A stretch of DNA of 9,665 nucleotides from UBA11346 sp038203025 (lineage in GTDB: Bacteria > Planctomycetota > UBA11346). The notes below the pieces were generated by a model that saw nothing but the letters and a program-made list of their open reading frames with translations, did no database searches and was not told the DNA's origin. The DNA lies in assembly GCA_038203025.1 (NCBI GenBank), contig JBBREK010000162.1, positions 1-9,665 of the forward strand. The letters are read 5' to 3'. Position 1 is the stretch's first letter. Each line of letters starts with the position of its first letter. Shown here piece by piece: positions 7,003 to 9,665 of the stretch. The position numbers and the translations under genes are program-made.

Positions 7003-8652
7003 ATGGACGGGCAACTCGGAGCAGTGCTGGCGATCCTCGCCATCGGCGTGGTCATCGTCCTGGCGTTCCAGCGCCTGGGGGTCAGCGCCCTTGTCGCCTA
7101 CCTGGTGACCGGGCTGATCGCCGGACCAAGCGTGCTGGGCCTGGTCGGCCGCGAGAGCCTTGGCCCGATCGCCCAGGTCGGTGCCGCGCTGCTGCTGTTT
7201 TCGATCGGTCTCGAACTCGACCTCGGCGAAGTCTTCAAGCGCCTGCGCGCGACTCTGCTGGCCTCGACCACGCAAATCTGCCTGACCATCATCGCCGGCG
7301 CCCTGATCGCCATGGCCTCCGGTCTCAGCCTGCCCTACGCTGTGGCGGTTGGCAGCTGCCTGGCGATGACCAGTTCGATCGTGCTGCTGCGGGCGCTGGA
7401 AGAGCGCAAGCTGCGCAGCCGTGAGGAAGGCCGCTTCTCGCTCTCCGTCGTGCTGATGCAGGACGTCGCCATGGGTCCGCTGATGGTGCTGATCGCGCTG
7501 CTCGCCCCGGTCGGCCATACCGCCAGCCTGACCCAGATCGGGCTGGGCGTGGTGGTGTTCTCCGGCGGCACCCTGCTGCTGCGCCGGGCCATGGCCTCGC
7601 GCCTGGTCGCCCGCCTGCGCGCCAGCAAGCTGCCCGAACTGGAGGTCGCCTTCGCCATTACCGTCGCCCTCGGTGCCGCCACCCTGGCCGAGCATCTCGG
7701 ACTGGGCGGCGCCTTCGGAGCGTTCGCCGCCGGACTGGCCCTGGGCGGACGCGGCAGTCGCGAAGTGGTGGAAAGCTCGACCCGGCCGCTGACCGGCCTG
7801 TCCGCCATCCTCTTCTTCGCCGCCATGGGTGCCCTCTTCGATCCCGCCTTCGTCGCCAAGCACTGGCTGCAGGTCGGGGCGCTGTCGCTCATCGCCGTGG
7901 TGGTCAAGGCACCGATCGCCGCCCTGGCCATGCGCCTAACCGGCATGCCCTGGCGGCAGTCGTGGGGCTGCGGCCTGCTCATCGCCCAGGTTGGTGAATT
8001 CGCCTTCGTGCTCGCCGCCGCCGCCTTCGGCCACGCCACCGACCCGGAGATCCGCCACCTCTACGACCTGGTCATCGCCACCACCTGCATCTCGCTGGCC
8101 TCGGCGCCGCTGCTCGCCGCCCTGGCAGGCCCCTTGCTGCCGCGCACCAGCCTGGCCGGCCTGCGCAGCGGCGACACCGTGGTCGTCGCCGGCCTCGGCC
8201 CGGTCGGCAACACCGTCGTCGACACCCTACGCACCCAGGGCGTCCCCCTGCTGCTGGTCGACCGCAACGAGCGCCTGCTGGCGGCCTGGGAAGACGTCGA
8301 AGGCGTGCGGGTCCACCGCGGCCGCATCGAGGACATGGAGGACTGGATGCCGCTGATCGGCCACCGACCACCGCTGGTCGTCCTGACCTTCCCGGTCGCC
8401 GACGCCTCGGCCGTGGTCGCCAGCCGCCTACGCAGCCTGGATCCCAACCTGCGCACCATCGCCCGCGCCCCCTTCACCGCCCAGGTCCAACAACTGCTGG
8501 ATGCCGGGGCGCACGAGGTGATCTGCGACGAGGCCGAGACCGCCCGCGCCCTGCTGCCGATGCTCGAACGCATCCTCTCGTCCGTGCCGGGGCGATCCGA
8601 CCGGTTGCGCACCACCCGCGGCACCGTGCCTGGGGTTGACACGCCCCCCTGA
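7003..8652 (+). CDS. KefB/KefC-type monovalent cation:proton antiporter with RCK domain
   Basis: An inner-membrane exchanger of the CPA2 family, expected to move K+ or Na+ against protons; 549 residues. Residues 1-380 are a run of membrane segments: VAYLVTGLIAGPSVLGL (31-47), LLLFSIGLELDLGEVF (63-78), LSVVLMQDVAMGPL (147-160) with the conserved transport Asp154, and IAQVGEFAFVLA (327-338). A cytosolic RCK/TrkA-N domain follows: VVVAGLGPVGNTVVDTL (393-409) is a Rossmann GxGxxG loop and Asp420 ends the second strand, suggesting NAD(H) control of gating. The tail is short, with no obvious TrkA-C domain. No KefF/KefG-type ancillary gene is adjacent, so glutathione-gated Kef function is not supported. 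The ATG lies 51 bases after the sulfatase stop behind a hairpin; GGGG just before it is a poor ribosome site. Confidence 0.93.
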   Translation: MDGQLGAVLAILAIGVVIVLAFQRLGVSALVAYLVTGLIAGPSVLGLVGRESLGPIAQVGAALLLFSIGLELDLGEVFKRLRATLLASTTQICLTIIAGALIAMASGLSLPYAVAVGSCLAMTSSIVLLRALEERKLRSREEGRFSLSVVLMQDVAMGPLMVLIALLAPVGHTASLTQIGLGVVVFSGGTLLLRRAMASRLVARLRASKLPELEVAFAITVALGAATLAEHLGLGGAFGAFAAGLALGGRGSREVVESSTRPLTGLSAILFFAAMGALFDPAFVAKHWLQVGALSLIAVVVKAPIAALAMRLTGMPWRQSWGCGLLIAQVGEFAFVLAAAAFGHATDPEIRHLYDLVIATTCISLASAPLLAALAGPLLPRTSLAGLRSGDTVVVAGLGPVGNTVVDTLRTQGVPLLLVDRNERLLAAWEDVEGVRVHRGRIEDMEDWMPLIGHRPPLVVLTFPVADASAVVASRLRSLDPNLRTIARAPFTAQVQQLLDAGAHEVICDEAETARALLPMLERILSSVPGRSDRLRTTRGTVPGVDTPP

Positions 8653-8663
8653 GTCGGCAAAAT
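8636..8663 (+). promoter_or_regulatory. Sigma-70-type promoter for tRNA-Glu
   Basis: A perfect -35 box, TTGACA (8636-8641), lies 16 bases before CAAAAT (8658-8663, four of six matches to TATAAT). The expected start near 8670 leaves a leader of about 10 bases before the tRNA. The -35 box sits inside the last codons of the antiporter gene. Confidence 0.6.
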
Positions 8664-8679
8664 CCCCGCCCGCCAGGAC

Positions 8680-8755
8680 GCTCCCATCGTCTAGAGGCCT
8701 AGGACAGCGGATTCTCAGTCCGCGAACAACGGTTCAAATCCGTTTGGGAGTACCA
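8680..8755 (+). tRNA. tRNA-Glu (anticodon CUC)
   Basis: A complete cloverleaf can be drawn. Acceptor GCTCCCA (8680-8686) pairs with TGGGAGT (8745-8751), with G-U as the first pair. The D arm GTCTAGAGGCCTAGGAC matches bacterial tRNA-Glu closely. The anticodon stem GCGGA/TCCGC holds the loop TTCTCAG, giving anticodon CTC, which reads GAG. The T arm is AACGG-TTCAAAT-CCGTT. Discriminator A is at 8752 and CCA is encoded (8753-8755). The CUC isoacceptor reads the GAG codon that dominates in this GC-rich genome. A promoter lies just upstream and a terminator 6 bases downstream, so it is probably a single-gene unit. Confidence 0.96.
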
Positions 8756-8761
8756 CACGAA

Positions 8762-8795
8762 AAACCTCGGTAAAAGCCGGGGTTTATTCGTTTTT
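8762..8795. terminator. Intrinsic terminator, probably bidirectional
   Basis: AAACCTCGG (8762-8770) pairs with CCGGGGTTT (8777-8785) around a 6-base loop, giving a 9-base-pair stem with one wobble. On the plus strand ATTCG and then TTTTT (8791-8795) follow and would end the tRNA transcript. On the minus strand the stem is followed by the complement of the A run at 8760-8764, and the minus-strand gene stops at 8797, so the same hairpin can end both transcripts. Confidence 0.8.
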
Positions 8796-8796
8796 G

Positions 8797-9117
8797 TCAG
8801 CGATATAGGCGGATCGCCCCGACGCTCAGTCCAAGGGGTGCGCCCTCATCTGGCCACAGGGCAATATACGTCATCTCCGTAAGTTGCAGACCATCATCGG
8901 GAGCCTGCGCTTTGGATGCCTTCCAGTCGCTGTCCTGCTTGTCACGCCTGGCCCACATGGCCCAGGGAAGACGGATCTCCCCCTTTCCCCCAGGCGGGAC
9001 GGTGAACGAGGCGGTGTGGCGTTCCAGCGCCTCGATGATCTCCACCGTTACCTTGCTCTGGTTGGTAGCACCGCACAAGTCGATGGCGAGGCCGCTGGCG
9101 GCGGTCCAGTCACGCAT
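8797..9117 (-). CDS. Carbohydrate-binding-like beta-sandwich protein, 3' part after a frameshift
   Basis: The frame from ATG 9117 gives 106 residues: RDWTAASGLAIDLCG, KVTVEIIEAL, HTASFTVPPGG, GEIRLPWAMW, EMTYIALWPDEG and VGAIRLYR. This string of amphipathic strands looks like the rear half of a jelly-roll or carbohydrate-binding-like domain. The same frame also reads sensibly upstream of this ATG as KRGDWVGIPTVKG, back to the G run at 9157-9160, where it joins the end of the upstream frame. I therefore read it as the 3' part of the gene at 9110-9665 rather than a separate gene. If separate, its ATG overlaps the upstream stop by 8 bases. The stop is next to the shared terminator. Codon choice (ATA, GTA, AAA) and base composition are visibly less GC-rich than in the other genes. 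Confidence 0.65.
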   Translation of the reverse strand: MRDWTAASGLAIDLCGATNQSKVTVEIIEALERHTASFTVPPGGKGEIRLPWAMWARRDKQDSDWKASKAQAPDDGLQLTEMTYIALWPDEGAPLGLSVGAIRLYR

Positions 9118-9665
9118 CCCCTTGACCGTCGGTATGCCGACCCAGTCGCCTCGTTTGGGGAAAGAGAAGGCCCCAGCCCGTCCCTTCGGGCCTATCCTTC
9201 ACCGTGACGCCTGGTTCCATATTCCATTTGGCCGCGAGGCGACTCGGCAGGAGCATCTTCGCGAGGGCGCCATCCAACTGCAGGGCGGGGGCAGCGACCT
9301 GCGCCGGCTTGGCTGTGGGCTTGCGCGCAGGCGGAGGTGCCGGCTTGGCCTCGGCAGTGCGAGGCGTGGAGATCCGTCCAACTACTTCGTTGCCTACCTG
9401 GGCTGGGTTCTCGGCAGGTGCCGGCCGATCCGGCACAACAACCCGGGCAGGGATGGGGGCAACGGCCGGCGGTGGGCTTTCGGAGCGCACCCACATCAGG
9501 ACCAGCGCAATTGCCACGAGCATCAGGATGGTTCCCAGGACCAGCCAGCGGCTGGAATCACCGCTGGAGACCGGTCCGGACGGCGGACCCGAGAGCTGGG
9601 CGCGGTCGCTATCGCGTCCAAGCACCCGCGCGACCGAACCCAGGGGTGACCCGAATGGGGTGCGC
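9110..9665 (-). CDS. Membrane-anchored protein with Pro-rich linker and start of beta-sandwich domain, 5' part, frameshifted
   Basis: The frame is open to the window edge, so the start may lie outside; GTG 9625 is an internal option giving 171 residues. Numbered from that GTG, a short polar N-terminus leads to one membrane segment, WLVLGTILMLVAIALVLMWV (27-46). A Pro/Ala/Lys-rich linker (51-115) follows and then the start of a folded domain: LPSRLAAKWNMEPGV (126-140), VKDRPEGTGWGLLFP (142-156). After that the frame runs 15 residues (QTRRLGRHTDGQGDA) of unlikely character and stops. Dropping one C from the CCCC run joins GLLFP to KRGDWVGIP and gives a 275-residue protein with one complete domain facing the periplasm or cell exterior. 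The function is unknown; glycan or cell-wall binding is a guess from the fold type. Confidence 0.65.
   Translation of the reverse strand, partial: RTPFGSPLGSVARVLGRDSDRAQLSGPPSGPVSSGDSSRWLVLGTILMLVAIALVLMWVRSESPPPAVAPIPARVVVPDRPAPAENPAQVGNEVVGRISTPRTAEAKPAPPPARKPTAKPAQVAAPALQLDGALAKMLLPSRLAAKWNMEPGVTVKDRPEGTGWGLLFPQTRRLGRHTDGQGDA
9157..9160 (-). other. Frameshift site in a CCCC run
   Basis: On the minus strand the bases read CTC TTT CCC CAA ACG in the upstream frame. With three Cs they would read CTC TTT CCC AAA CGA, continuing into the downstream frame without a stop. One extra C therefore separates the two halves of the beta-sandwich gene. It could be a real mutation, an assembly or sequencing error in a homopolymer, or, less likely, a +1 ribosomal shift on CCC-C. 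Confidence 0.65.

Noticed and set aside
6547..7863. Long minus-strand open frame (438 residues) opposite the sulfatase and antiporter
   Set aside because: Composition (Gln, His, Gly, Asp repeats) is the antisense image of Leu/Ala/Val-rich membrane codons; no family features.
9150..9165. Programmed +1 frameshift as the main explanation for the broken gene
   Set aside because: CCC-C can slip, but there is no stop or evident rare codon in the A site and no stimulatory element visible; a one-base indel or sequence error is simpler.
1..9665. CRISPR array, transposon ends, prophage or defence genes
   Set aside because: No regularly spaced repeats, no transposase or integrase motifs and no flanking inverted repeats with target duplication were seen on either strand.

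Overview
This GC-rich window (about two-thirds G+C by eye) comes from a bacterial chromosome. Genes are tightly packed, with 4- to 20-base overlaps and several GTG starts. A sulfatase with a C-terminal beta-sandwich module sits divergently from an AraC-type regulator, and PrmC carries NLPY instead of NPPY. Together these suggest the Planctomycetota/Verrucomicrobiota/Lentisphaerota (PVC) group. That placement is inference, and no rRNA or other strong phylogenetic marker is present.

Layout. Bases 1-3046 (+) hold a three-gene run: the 3' part of an unrecognised gene, hemC (porphobilinogen deaminase) overlapping it by 4 bases, and a two-domain chromate-type transporter (chrA) starting 2 bases after hemC. 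Convergent to this, bases 3027-4922 (-) hold a second run, transcribed right to left: an AraC-family regulator, prmC (release-factor glutamine methyltransferase) overlapping it by 4 bases, and a 78-residue membrane-anchored protein with a helix-hairpin-helix-like segment, overlapping prmC by 8 bases and chrA by 20. A divergent promoter region of about 100 bases (4923-5025) separates the regulator from the sulfatase (5026-6951, +). After a short spacer with a strong hairpin comes a KefB/KefC-type cation:proton antiporter with a C-terminal RCK nucleotide-binding domain (7003-8652, +).

The right end has a tRNA-Glu(CUC) at 8680-8755, with a recognisable promoter that begins inside the antiporter gene. 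A hairpin terminator follows that can serve both strands. Beyond it, on the minus strand, is a membrane-anchored protein with a proline-rich linker and a carbohydrate-binding-like beta-sandwich domain. Its frame is broken by one extra C in a CCCC run (9157-9160), and the gene runs off the window edge.

How the genes work together: the AraC regulator and the divergent sulfatase look like a local sulfated-glycan response unit. The other genes are housekeeping (heme synthesis, translation termination, ion homeostasis, a tRNA) or unknown. I see no CRISPR array, transposase, phage gene or defence system. The least explained items are the small helix-hairpin-helix-like protein, the frameshifted beta-sandwich protein and the unrecognised first gene.
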